A stretch of DNA of 7,767 nucleotides, taken from the NCBI GenBank assembly GCA_937916485.1, contig CALFSV010000267.1, positions 1 to 7,767 of the forward strand. Reading direction: 5' to 3'. The position numbers were made by a program, and so were the translations under genes. The notes beneath the pieces were generated by a model that worked only from the letters and a program-made list of their open reading frames with translations, was not told the origin of the DNA and ran no database searches. The stretch comes from an uncultured Paracoccaceae bacterium. Its GTDB lineage: Bacteria > Pseudomonadota > Alphaproteobacteria > Rhodobacterales > Rhodobacteraceae. Shown in pieces: positions 1-6,401 of the stretch. Within the stretch, counting starts at the first letter, position 1, and each line of letters starts with the position of its first letter.

Positions 1-94
1 GAAGCTAAAGTGGAAAACGAACACCAAGCGCCACAGCCAAGCGGATGATCTCAGGACTCGTTTTAAAGTACCTGAATGGGGAGTGTTTTGTCAT
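1..94 (-). pseudogene. IS6-family transposase, N-terminal fragment with an internal stop
   Basis: The minus-strand reading from the ATG at 94 begins MTKHSPFRYF and continues KTSPEIIRLAVALGVRFPL. This is the characteristic N-terminus of alphaproteobacterial IS6-family DDE transposases (pattern: RYF, SPEIIRLAV, RFPLSLRNVEDLL). The next codon, 7-5, is TAG where relatives usually have a Ser codon; TCG to TAG would be a single change. The reading frame then resumes with a Leu codon (4-2), again as expected. This copy is therefore either an inactivated transposase or carries an error near the contig edge. The catalytic DDE domain is outside the window. The family call is firm; the pseudogene call is less so because only one stop codon supports it. 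Confidence 0.7.
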
Positions 95-151
95 ACGGCG
101 AGGCTACGAAACCACCCTGCACGGCTCAACCTCGTTTTGTCTGACAGTGCC
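1..151 (-). mobile_element. IS6-family insertion sequence, transposase-proximal end (partial)
   Basis: Read on the minus strand, the element starts at 151 or 152 with GGCACTGTCAGAC. Its GGCACTGT start matches the known terminal repeat of IS26 and relatives (GGCACTGTTGCAAA). A leader of about 57 bases follows, then a transposase start codon at 94. The rest of the element lies outside the window, so the second terminus and the 8-bp target duplication typical of the family cannot be checked. The IS points away from the catabolic operon and ends 283 bases beyond the dioxygenase stop codon. Family assignment rests mainly on the transposase N-terminus; the exact boundary base is uncertain by one or two positions. 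Confidence 0.75.
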
Positions 152-434
152 CGGGAGGGCGCAACCGCCGAGACCTACTACCTAGTCTAACTTGCAAAGT
201 ATGAGATGCGACGACCGGTCACACGAATATGTGAATTTGGCTCACTATTGTTTCTCCATAGCAAACTTTCGTCACTGATGCACCAAAGGTCCGGTTCGAG
301 CCTTTTTAGCCTCGACAGATGAGTATTAGATTTTGTGAACAGAGGTGGAACAACCTTAGAAATCTGCTCGCCAACCGAACTGCCCCTGTGAGGTTCTGGG
401 GTTAAGCACAAGTCAGAAAGGTTTCCGTTGAATT
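152..434. other. Intergenic stretch with no recognised gene
   Basis: These 283 bases separate the dioxygenase stop codon from the IS6 terminus. A minus-strand frame of 83 codons (438-187) is open, but it begins with TTG overlapping the dioxygenase stop, has no visible ribosome binding site, and its translation matches no family I know. Small inverted repeats are present: TCACA-N6-TGTGA at 219-234, and CCCC/GGGG on a loop of about 11 bases near 386-404. Neither has a T-run that would make a convincing intrinsic terminator for the operon. This may be the remnant of a downstream gene cut by the IS, but nothing in the sequence proves that. Confidence 0.5.
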
Positions 435-1301
435 TCAATCTGGTGCGAGTGTCACATCGAAATTCACGTAAAGGAATGGCTCTGCGACTTTGCCTGACAG
501 CGCCATACCAGATGGAAAATCGCTGACGGGTTTTGTCTCGTAGGACATTACCAAATCCTCACGAACACCAAAAACGGTATCTTGATCGAGGTACGGATCA
601 TCATCGGGGAAGACCTCGGTGACGAGAGTCCGGTAACCAGGGGCCGTGACAATATAGTGCAGGTGCGATGGTCGCCACGGGTGTCTTCCGCAAGCATTGA
701 GGATCGCGCCGACAGGCCCATCGGACGGCACGGAATATTCGACGGGTTTGACAGTGGTGAATGCATAACGCCCGTCGCTACCAACGGTCATCAAACCGTG
801 GAAAGAGTAAGTGTCTTGCTCTTCGTCTTGGCTAGCATATAGCCCGTTGGGCGCGGTCTGCCAAATGTCGATCACGGCGTTCGGGATCGGGTTCCCGCTC
901 GTGTCGCGGATCACACCTTCGGCCAACAGAACTGGCCCGCCAAAATGCCGCTTCATGTCGCCGCCAACCGCCAAAGGTGGCGCGCCTGACACGTGAAACG
1001 GACCAAGCACGGACGACGATGTTGCGTCGTCGCGCGAGTGGAGCATATCGACCAGCGACGAGAGGCCCAGCACGTCAGAGGCCAGAACGAATTCGTGCCT
1101 ATCTTCGGTCTCGATCGCAGCGCAGCCCTCGAGAAAGGCAATACCTTGGCGCCATTCATCATGGGTCAGGTTGGTTTCACGGGCAAAGTCATGCAGGTGC
1201 TGCACGAGCGACCCCATAATTTCGCGCATGCGTGGGTCCATGTCCGCGGCCATGTAGCCTTTAAAAGTATCGGTGATGTTGTCTTTTGTGACGTTACGCA
1301 A
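435..1301 (-). CDS. Intradiol ring-cleavage dioxygenase, hydroxyquinol 1,2-dioxygenase type
   Basis: Non-haem Fe(III) enzyme expected to open hydroxyquinol (benzene-1,2,4-triol) between its two vicinal hydroxyls, giving 3-hydroxy-cis,cis-muconate/maleylacetate in the cytoplasm. The 288 residues fit the family length. An N-terminal helical dimerisation domain (about 1-95) includes the SDVLGLSSLVDML stretch, followed by VLGPFHVSGAPPL, both typical of the hydroxyquinol branch. The beta-sandwich domain carries the four expected iron ligands: Tyr155 (NGLY), Tyr189 (VEY), and His213 and His215 in RHPWRPSHLHY. The TTG start at 1301 is chosen because AGGAG (1315-1311) lies 9 bases upstream and overlaps the dctM stop; the next ATG is codon 17. 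It is the last gene of the operon, 12 bases after dctM. Catechol 1,2-dioxygenase activity is possible, but the motifs favour hydroxyquinol. Confidence 0.9.
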   Translation of the reverse strand: MRNVTKDNITDTFKGYMAADMDPRMREIMGSLVQHLHDFARETNLTHDEWRQGIAFLEGCAAIETEDRHEFVLASDVLGLSSLVDMLHSRDDATSSSVLGPFHVSGAPPLAVGGDMKRHFGGPVLLAEGVIRDTSGNPIPNAVIDIWQTAPNGLYASQDEEQDTYSFHGLMTVGSDGRYAFTTVKPVEYSVPSDGPVGAILNACGRHPWRPSHLHYIVTAPGYRTLVTEVFPDDDPYLDQDTVFGVREDLVMSYETKPVSDFPSGMALSGKVAEPFLYVNFDVTLAPD

Positions 1302-1313
1302 CGGTCAGGTCTC

Positions 1314-2621
1314 CTAATTCAAAAGGGCAAGGCTGAGGATCGGAAACTCGATCAAGATAAAGAGTGCGATTAGCATCACGAAGGCAAAGGGTAGCGCGCC
1401 CATGAACACGTCTTTGAGTGAAATTCGATCGTCATTGAGGGTCGACTTAATCACAAAACACGAGATGCCCAAGGGTGGTGTCAGCAGACCGATCTCGGCG
1501 CCGACAACTGTGACGATCCCGAACCATACCAGCGACATATCCATCGCCTCAACGAGTGGCAGGAACAGCGGCACGACGATCAGAATGATTGATGCGGTAT
1601 CGAGCAACGTTCCAAGGAACAACATGAGTAGCACGTAAAGGATCATGATCGTCCAGAACGAGGCCTCGTTGCCTGCGAGCAAATCTTGTAACTGGTTTGG
1701 CAATCCAGCCATTCCCAGCATGCGGCTGTAGATCGATGCGGCGGTGATCAGGAAGAGAATTGCCGCGGTGATATGCCCCGTTTCAAGCAATGCTTCCCAG
1801 AAACTTTTGAGCGACATGGACCTGCGTAAGACCGCGATGACAAGTGCGACCAGACCGCCCGTGGCACCAGCCTCGACAGCCGTGAGCCAGCCAGTATAAA
1901 TTCCGCCAAGCACAATTGTGATGATAAAGAGCGTTGGCAATGTCTTTGATGCGATCTCGCGCGACGACATCCATTCGGTGTCTTCGACCACGCGCCCACC
2001 GACAAAATTCGGAGTATAACGCGCCATGAACCAGATTGCGCCAACGTAGAACACCGCGAGCATGATGCCCGGAATAACGCCTGCAAGGAACATATCGCCG
2101 ACAGATTGCTCGGACACGAATGAGTAGATGATCAGCATCGCTGAGGGAGGAATGATCATGCCAAGAACGGAGGAGCCTGCGACCACGCCCACGGCAAAGC
2201 GCGGGTTGTAATCTTGGGCCATCATTTCGGGCACGGATACTTTGGTAAATACTGACGCCGAAGCGATTGAAGAGCCAGTGACAGCCGCAAAAACGGCGTT
2301 CGCGCCAACTGTTGCCATGCCGATCCCGCCTTTTACCTTGCGGAAGCGCTGGGTCATGACCTCGTAAATGTCGCTCCCTAACCCCGCCTTTGAGACGATT
2401 AACCCCATGAAGGTGAACAGTGGTATGGTCGCAAAGGAATACTCCATCGCGCTATCGCCCACAGCCACCTTGAGCAGGTTAAGCGAAAGGGTGAAGTTGT
2501 CACGCATCAGCCAGATCGAGACCAATGAGACGGTGCCCAGCGCAATCGGGATATAAAGACCAGCGTAGATCAGAAAAACGATTGCAACGACCGAGATCAG
2601 GCCAATTTCAATAGGAGTCAT
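1314..2621 (-). CDS. dctM: TRAP transporter large permease, DctM family
   Basis: Large membrane subunit of a tripartite ATP-independent periplasmic transporter; with DctQ it moves the ligand delivered by DctP across the inner membrane using an ion gradient. The 435 residues are almost entirely hydrophobic segments, consistent with the 11-12 helices of the family. Family motifs are visible: AAVTGSSIASASVF near residue 115, and GSSVLGMIIPPSAMLIIYS near residue 150, the conserved IPPS loop. LLTPPLGISCFVIK in the C-terminal half is the second, pseudo-symmetric PPLG loop. The ATG at 2621 overlaps the dctQ stop by four bases (ATGA), indicating translational coupling. The gene ends in TAG within the ribosome binding site of the dioxygenase gene, so permease and ring-cleavage enzyme are expected on one transcript. 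Confidence 0.95.
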   Translation of the reverse strand: MTPIEIGLISVVAIVFLIYAGLYIPIALGTVSLVSIWLMRDNFTLSLNLLKVAVGDSAMEYSFATIPLFTFMGLIVSKAGLGSDIYEVMTQRFRKVKGGIGMATVGANAVFAAVTGSSIASASVFTKVSVPEMMAQDYNPRFAVGVVAGSSVLGMIIPPSAMLIIYSFVSEQSVGDMFLAGVIPGIMLAVFYVGAIWFMARYTPNFVGGRVVEDTEWMSSREIASKTLPTLFIITIVLGGIYTGWLTAVEAGATGGLVALVIAVLRRSMSLKSFWEALLETGHITAAILFLITAASIYSRMLGMAGLPNQLQDLLAGNEASFWTIMILYVLLMLFLGTLLDTASIILIVVPLFLPLVEAMDMSLVWFGIVTVVGAEIGLLTPPLGISCFVIKSTLNDDRISLKDVFMGALPFAFVMLIALFILIEFPILSLALLN

Positions 2622-3169
2622 TTGGAAGTCTCGTCATGCTCAGGGGCGCGGACCAGCTTTGGGCGGTCCTGCGCGGTGATGACCTTTAGGACGAAGATCA
2701 GGCTTGAAAGAGCACAACCTGACGCAATCACCAATTTGATCGGCCACCAAGGCGCTGTGAAAAGGCCAGGGATGCCAAAGAAGTCCTGGGTGTCCCACAT
2801 ATGCAAGAACTCAGGAAACATGATGTAGGCGATTAGAAACATAAAAATTGCTGAGACCGCATTGATGATCCGTCGTAAGTTCGCGGTCAATTTGGGGCGA
2901 CGATTGTGAAGCAGATTGAGGAACCCGTCGGAACGGGTCAGCCTGTCAACGCGGACCACATCAGCCAATTGTAGGAACACGATGAAGACGACCGAAAGCT
3001 GGACGATTTCATAGGTCCCTTTGATCGGCGCGTTAAAGATGCCGCGCGCAACCACGTCGATATTTAGGATTGCCACCAACGCAAGAACCGTCAAAGTTCC
3101 TGCTATATTGGCGGCAATCGCAAGTTTGTTGGCGACCCCAGAGAGGCCTGCAAGCGCAGTTTTCAACAT
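2618..3169 (-). CDS. dctQ: TRAP transporter small permease, DctQ family
   Basis: Small membrane subunit of the TRAP transporter, with four predicted helices as usual for DctQ. Hydrophobic segments lie around residues 18-38, 55-75, 103-122 and 142-163. The 183-residue length fits the family, and the first helix runs into NIDVVARGIFN, matching the DctQ pattern (N-x-x-x-R-x-x-F after helix 1). The segment after helix 2, VVRVDRLTRSDGF, is the conserved basic loop region. The ATG at 3169 has AGGA six bases upstream. The gene starts 27 bases after dctP and overlaps dctM by four bases. It is a separate gene, not a DctQM fusion. Confidence 0.93.
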   Translation of the reverse strand: MLKTALAGLSGVANKLAIAANIAGTLTVLALVAILNIDVVARGIFNAPIKGTYEIVQLSVVFIVFLQLADVVRVDRLTRSDGFLNLLHNRRPKLTANLRRIINAVSAIFMFLIAYIMFPEFLHMWDTQDFFGIPGLFTAPWWPIKLVIASGCALSSLIFVLKVITAQDRPKLVRAPEHDETSK

Positions 3170-3196
3170 CTTCTGTCCTCTCTCTGGGTGCTTAAA

Positions 3197-4270
3197 TTAA
3201 GGCTGCGACCAGTCACGCACGCCTACAAATCCTTCGGCCTCAAGCTTTGCCAAATAAGCGGCGAGCATTTCGGATCCGGGTTCACCGCCTTCGTTCAAGG
3301 ACGTTGCCCATTCCTGTGCGATATTCGGAATGGCGTTGGCCCAAGCGGTGCGGTCCTCATCAGAAACGTCGATGATGGTGCCACCCGACGCGACATATGC
3401 GGCCTCGGATTCCGCCGCGATATCCATCGCGATGCCTGCAAGGTGATCACGATAATCGATGGCAACAGCTTGCAGGACCGCTTTCACTTCATCAGGCAAT
3501 TTTGCCCAGTAATCCGCGTTCACTGTAACTGTTTTAGAGTTCACAGCGCCAAGGTTTGCACGCAGCATGTACGGCGCAACCTCGGATATTTTGAAGGTTG
3601 CTGCGGCTTCGGGCCAAAGCATCGCGGCATCGACAAGACCTGTTTGCAGCATATTGTAGAAGTCTGTCAGACCTCCACGCACACCTGCTGCGTCTTTGAT
3701 CCCTTCGAGGTAACGTAAGTTCATGCCGGCGCCTGCGACCTTGAGACCTTCAAGGTCGGCAACTGTGGCAACTTCTTTGGTCGAGAACACCTGATAGCTG
3801 TCAAGAACGACACCGGTTGCCAAGTAGACTTGGTTTTGCGCCGCAAATTCATTCTGCATGGCAGGGAATTCACGCGCGATTTCATCGATCGCTTTGGCCA
3901 CAGCACGGGCGTCTGATGAAACAAACGGCGTAACCGCAGCAAGACCTTGGCTCGGCAATTTTGACGAGTGGAAAATTGTGGTGACGATACCGATATCGCC
4001 GAGCCCCAATTGCACACCCTCAAGCACGCCGCGTGGTTTTACGATGGAACCGCCATAGTTTTGCTGCCAATCCATGACGTAGTTGCCCGCTTCGGCAAGG
4101 CGACGATCAACCTCGGGAATAAAGAAGTCCGAGAACTCGCGGACCCAAAGTGAGCGATCTGGATACCCATCGATTACAACTGCGGAAATTGTTTCTTGTG
4201 CAACGGCGGGCATTGCCGTCATCGTTGCAAGTGCTGCCCCCATTAGGCTGCGTCGTGTCCAATTCATCAT
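3197..4270 (-). CDS. dctP: TRAP transporter periplasmic substrate-binding protein, DctP family
   Basis: Periplasmic receptor that captures the substrate and hands it to DctQM. I place the start at the ATG at 4270, because GGGAGGAG lies seven bases upstream; a longer frame from a TTG at 4309 would run through the stem-loop upstream. From this start the protein has 357 residues and opens with a signal peptide: basic NWTRRSLM, a short hydrophobic core, and a likely cleavage after AVA at residue 24. The TRRSLM pattern also makes Tat export possible. TRAP-receptor hallmarks follow: ADLEGLKVAGAGMNLRYLEG (residues 171-190), FYNMLQTGLVDAAML, and a long C-terminal helix. In many carboxylate-binding DctP proteins the GLK is followed within two residues by a ligand-clasping Arg; here the residues are V-A-G. 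The ligand is unknown; context suggests an aromatic compound. Confidence 0.92.
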   Translation of the reverse strand: MMNWTRRSLMGAALATMTAMPAVAQETISAVVIDGYPDRSLWVREFSDFFIPEVDRRLAEAGNYVMDWQQNYGGSIVKPRGVLEGVQLGLGDIGIVTTIFHSSKLPSQGLAAVTPFVSSDARAVAKAIDEIAREFPAMQNEFAAQNQVYLATGVVLDSYQVFSTKEVATVADLEGLKVAGAGMNLRYLEGIKDAAGVRGGLTDFYNMLQTGLVDAAMLWPEAAATFKISEVAPYMLRANLGAVNSKTVTVNADYWAKLPDEVKAVLQAVAIDYRDHLAGIAMDIAAESEAAYVASGGTIIDVSDEDRTAWANAIPNIAQEWATSLNEGGEPGSEMLAAYLAKLEAEGFVGVRDWSQP

Positions 4271-4287
4271 CGTTTTTCTCCTCCCAG

Positions 4288-4307
4288 AAAAGCGGGGCTT
4301 TGCCCGC
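4288..4307 (-). terminator. Stem-loop with short T-run between the OsmC-like gene and dctP (attenuator or weak terminator)
   Basis: On the minus strand GCGGG (4307-4303) pairs with CCCGC (4296-4292) across a six-base loop, followed at once by TTTT (4291-4288) and then the dctP ribosome binding site. A five-base GC stem with four T residues is a weak intrinsic terminator. It lies in the only sizeable gap inside the operon (45 bases). It could lower read-through from the upstream enzyme genes, or protect the 5' end of a processed dctPQM transcript. Structure is seen; function is inferred. Confidence 0.45.
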
Positions 4308-4315
4308 AAGATTGA

Positions 4316-4774
4316 TTAAGTCGTCTTCTTCCAATTCACGGTTAGGTCTGTGCCAGATGCCTCGAATAGTTTGGCTATGGCGCAGTATTTTGCAGTCTCT
4401 TGGCCCACCAAAGTCAGCTCCTCCTGACTGGCGGATGTGGTGCAATTCACGGTCAACGTGATCGCAGGAAACGGCACGTCGATTTCCTCTTGCATCAGAA
4501 CGCCACGCCGATCGAATTGGCATTCCGCATCGATGGTGACCTCTCCCAGATCAACACCAAGGCGATGTGCGTTCTTGTGTCCGATCACATTTGTGCAAGC
4601 GATAAGCGCCGTCATCGCGGTCTCTGTCGGGGTCGGTCCAAGGTTTGTGCCGCCCCGCTCCAACGGCTCGTCGATAATCACATTCAAATCGCGCACGGGG
4701 ATTTCCGTCCGCGCGTGCGTCGGGCATGCAGCGGTCGCGCGATAGGTGACAACGGTTTTCATTTTGATCGCCAT
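4316..4774 (-). CDS. OsmC/Ohr-family protein
   Basis: Small cytoplasmic protein of the OsmC/Ohr fold, whose characterised members reduce organic hydroperoxides with a pair of cysteines. Its 152 residues match the family. The central segment LGPTPTETAMTALIACTNV carries the first reactive Cys (Cys60) at the start of the core helix, with Glu51 upstream as in Ohr/OsmC proteins. The second Cys is Cys131 in KYCAIAKLFEAS, which fits the usual spacing to a helix near the C-terminus. Start: ATG at 4774 with AGGGG six bases upstream, 12 bases after the nitroreductase stop codon. In this operon it could detoxify peroxides or quinone-derived electrophiles formed around an aromatic catabolic step. That role is inference; OsmC relatives in other pathways act as hydrolases. 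Confidence 0.85.
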   Translation of the reverse strand: MAIKMKTVVTYRATAACPTHARTEIPVRDLNVIIDEPLERGGTNLGPTPTETAMTALIACTNVIGHKNAHRLGVDLGEVTIDAECQFDRRGVLMQEEIDVPFPAITLTVNCTTSASQEELTLVGQETAKYCAIAKLFEASGTDLTVNWKKTT

Positions 4775-4786
4775 GTCAGTCCCCTC

Positions 4787-5452
4787 TCACGCAAAACTGC
4801 AAACTTGATCGAAAGCGAAACGCGGCAGCTTTTGGAACAGGGCTGTCTCGTCGGCGTAACCGATGTTGCACAAGAAGTTTGATTTCAGCGAGGTTTCCGC
4901 GAAGAATTCCTCGTCGACGATTGCATTCGAGAACCCCGACATCGCCCCCACATCAAGGCCCAGCGCACGCGCGGCAATCATAAAGTATGCGCCTTGAAGG
5001 GTACCATTGCGATATGCCGTGTCTTCGCAATACTCAGGGTTGCCGTCGAACAGGTGGCGGCGGTCTTCGTGCGGGAAAAGGAACGGCAGTTCCTTCCAGA
5101 AATCCATGTCATACGCGATGATTGCCGTGACAGGCGCACCCATCATTTTTCCAACATTTTGGGGTTTCAGCGACTTCGCTAACCGCTCTTTACCCTCGGG
5201 TGTTTTTACAAAAACGAACCGCGCAGGCAGCGTGTTCATGCTGGTCGGGCCGTTGATCGTGATGTCGTACAACTCGTGCAGCAGATCATCCGCAATCGGC
5301 TTATCAGTCCATGCATAATGCGACCGCGCATCGCGCAGGATCAGGTCGATTGCATCTTCCGAAAGCCGATCAATTCGCCCCCGCAATGCACGATGATCTT
5401 CTTGCGCTTTTGCCCGAAGGGCCGCGAGTTCTGGACCAGTTGGTGCGCTCAT
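4787..5452 (-). CDS. Nitroreductase-family FMN enzyme, RutE/HadB (TcpB) type; candidate hydroxybenzoquinone reductase
   Basis: FMN-dependent NAD(P)H oxidoreductase of the nitroreductase fold. From about residue 34 it follows the RutE/HadB branch: DARSHYAWTDKPI, then NGPTSMNTLPARFVFVKT (67-84, FMN contacts and dimer interface), APVTAIIAYD, LFPHEDRRHLF, GLDVGAMSGF, and the C-terminal LKSNFLCNIGYAD (189-201). RutE reduces malonic semialdehyde in pyrimidine breakdown, but TcpB/HadB relatives sit beside hydroxyquinol 1,2-dioxygenases in chlorophenol clusters, where TcpB acts as a quinone reductase. The dioxygenase in this operon favours the second role, returning 2-hydroxy-1,4-benzoquinone to hydroxyquinol. 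The first 33 residues are a charged helical extension absent from RutE as I recall it. The ATG at 5452 shares one base with the preceding TAA stop. Family call is firm, substrate inferred. Confidence 0.88.
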   Translation of the reverse strand: MSAPTGPELAALRAKAQEDHRALRGRIDRLSEDAIDLILRDARSHYAWTDKPIADDLLHELYDITINGPTSMNTLPARFVFVKTPEGKERLAKSLKPQNVGKMMGAPVTAIIAYDMDFWKELPFLFPHEDRRHLFDGNPEYCEDTAYRNGTLQGAYFMIAARALGLDVGAMSGFSNAIVDEEFFAETSLKSNFLCNIGYADETALFQKLPRFAFDQVCSFA

Positions 5453-6318
5453 TAGGCTTTAACCTCGTCCACGATCGGGTTCGAGCAAATGCCGATCCCT
5501 TCGATTTCGATATCAACAACCTCACCGGGCTTAAGCCAGCGTGGGCTAGGCTTCTTGGCGTGGCCAACACCCGGAGGCGTGCCCATCGCGATCAGGTCAC
5601 CGGGCTCAAGTGTGGTGTATTCAGAGATCGTCGCAATGGTTTGCGCGACAGACCAGATCATGTTCGCAGTGTTCGAGGATTGCAAGATCTCAGACCCAAC
5701 GCGGCTTTCGATTTTCAAACCAGCAGCACCCGCTGGCACCTCATCTGGGGTCACAACAATCGGGCCAATCGCCCCTGTGTTGTCGAAATTCTTACCTGGC
5801 GTCCATTGGTGCGTCTTGCGTTGGTAATCGCGCACAGAGCCATCGTTAAAGACAGTGTATCCAAAGACGTGTAAGAGCGCGTCGGCCTCGGAAATATGGC
5901 GCCCGCCTTTGCCAACGATGAACATCAGCTCGGCTTCATAATCAAGCTTGTCAGAGCAATTCGGGCGCACAAGTGGCGCACCAGCGGCCATGATCGAATT
6001 CTTACCGCGCATGAAAAGAGCAGGATAATCGGGGATGTCGTAGCCACCCTCCTTGATGTGGTCCGTATAGTTCAGGCCGAGACAAATGATCGTGCCAGGA
6101 TTGGCAATTGGAAGGGCTGGCGTGATCGACGAGACAGCCACTTGTGGAGCATCTGCAATCTTGTCGGCCACCGATTCGATCAGCTCAGGCGATTGAACCA
6201 TAGCCATGAGGTCAGCCCCGATGGCAGGGTTCAAAGCCGTAAGATTAACGGCATTTTCGCCTTTCACAGCAAAGACTGCAGTGCCCGAAGATGTCTCACC
6301 AACCAAATATTTCATCAT
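5452..6318 (-). CDS. Fumarylacetoacetate (FAA) hydrolase family protein
   Basis: Cytoplasmic metal-dependent enzyme of the FAH fold; members hydrolyse, isomerise or decarboxylate beta-keto and acylpyruvate-type acids. From the ATG pair at 6318/6315 it has 288 or 287 residues, normal for the two-domain bacterial form with a small N-terminal domain (about 1-65) and the FAH barrel after it. Numbering from 6318, the catalytic His87-x-x-Glu90 dyad lies in LNYTDHIKEGG. Metal ligands are Glu128 and Glu130 (DYEAEL) and Asp159 (FNDGSVRD). Lys176 (PGKNFD) and the GTPPGVGHAKKP lid near 247-257 complete the site. AAGGA five bases before the first ATG supports this start over upstream in-frame codons. As first gene of the operon it probably acts on the ring-cleavage product or a derivative; 2-hydroxyhepta-2,4-diene-1,7-dioate isomerase or acylpyruvate hydrolase activities are alternatives. 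Confidence 0.9.
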   Translation of the reverse strand: MMKYLVGETSSGTAVFAVKGENAVNLTALNPAIGADLMAMVQSPELIESVADKIADAPQVAVSSITPALPIANPGTIICLGLNYTDHIKEGGYDIPDYPALFMRGKNSIMAAGAPLVRPNCSDKLDYEAELMFIVGKGGRHISEADALLHVFGYTVFNDGSVRDYQRKTHQWTPGKNFDNTGAIGPIVVTPDEVPAGAAGLKIESRVGSEILQSSNTANMIWSVAQTIATISEYTTLEPGDLIAMGTPPGVGHAKKPSPRWLKPGEVVDIEIEGIGICSNPIVDEVKA

Positions 6319-6372
6319 CTCAATCCTTGTAAATTTATATAATTTCTGCCTACTATATTTGCAGTTGTCAAT

Positions 6373-6386
6373 AAATATCGATATTT
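6373..6386. promoter_or_regulatory. Palindromic operator, copy 1 (probable GntR/FCD binding site)
   Basis: AAATATCGATATTT is a perfect 14-base palindrome centred on CG at 6379-6380. It is one base from the minus-strand TTGACA and just upstream of the ribosome binding site of the YCII gene. The first 13 bases recur exactly at 7507-7519, on the other side of the gntR gene. FCD-type GntR proteins bind as dimers to short palindromes near their own genes, so this is the best candidate site for the neighbouring regulator. Confidence 0.7.
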
Positions 6387-6387
6387 T

Positions 6388-6391
6388 GGAG
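6388..6391 (+). promoter_or_regulatory. Ribosome binding site that decides the YCII-gene start
   Basis: GGAG lies 10 bases before the ATG at 6402. The upstream in-frame TTG at 6393 would be only one base from it and cannot use it, so the shorter reading is preferred. Confidence 0.6.
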
Positions 6392-6401
6392 ATTGCCGAA
6401 G

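Larger units (their letters stand above)
6319..6401. promoter_or_regulatory. Divergent promoter region between the catabolic operon and the YCII-gntR pair
   Basis: This 83-base AT-rich gap separates two divergent transcripts and must hold promoters for both. On the minus strand a perfect TTGACA occurs at 6371-6366, directly beside the palindrome, but no good -10 lies 16-18 bases from it; an AT-rich TATATAAA run lies closer to the gene (about 6341-6334). On the plus strand TTGTAA (6327-6332) and TACTAT (6351-6356) are 18 bases apart and form a weak candidate. The promoter positions are unresolved; that the region is regulatory is a safe inference. Confidence 0.6.

Noticed and set aside
219..234. 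TCACA-N6-TGTGA resembling a CRP site
   Set aside because: The half-sites are in the reverse order of the CRP consensus (TGTGA-N6-TCACA), and the site lies downstream of the operon rather than at a promoter.
285..315. GGTTCGAGCC-like sequence suggesting a tRNA T-arm, and a nearby imperfect hairpin
   Set aside because: No acceptor, D or anticodon arm can be placed around it, and the hairpin has only four or five pairs with no clear T-run.
187..438. An 83-codon minus-strand open frame after the dioxygenase gene
   Set aside because: It starts with TTG overlapping the previous stop, has no ribosome binding site, contains no later ATG, and matches no family I recognise.
3664..3672. CTGTCAGAC, the same nine-mer as in the IS6 terminus
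   Set aside because: It lies inside the intact dctP coding sequence in a conserved part of the protein (GGLTDFYN), so it is a chance match.
3983..4000. CGATATCG palindrome as a third operator
   Set aside because: It shares only the short ATATCG part with the AAATATCGATATT motif and lies inside dctP coding sequence.
4271..4309. Longer dctP reading from a TTG at 4309
   Set aside because: It would put 13 residues before the signal peptide and translate the stem-loop and ribosome binding site; the ATG at 4270 has an ideal GGGAGGAG.
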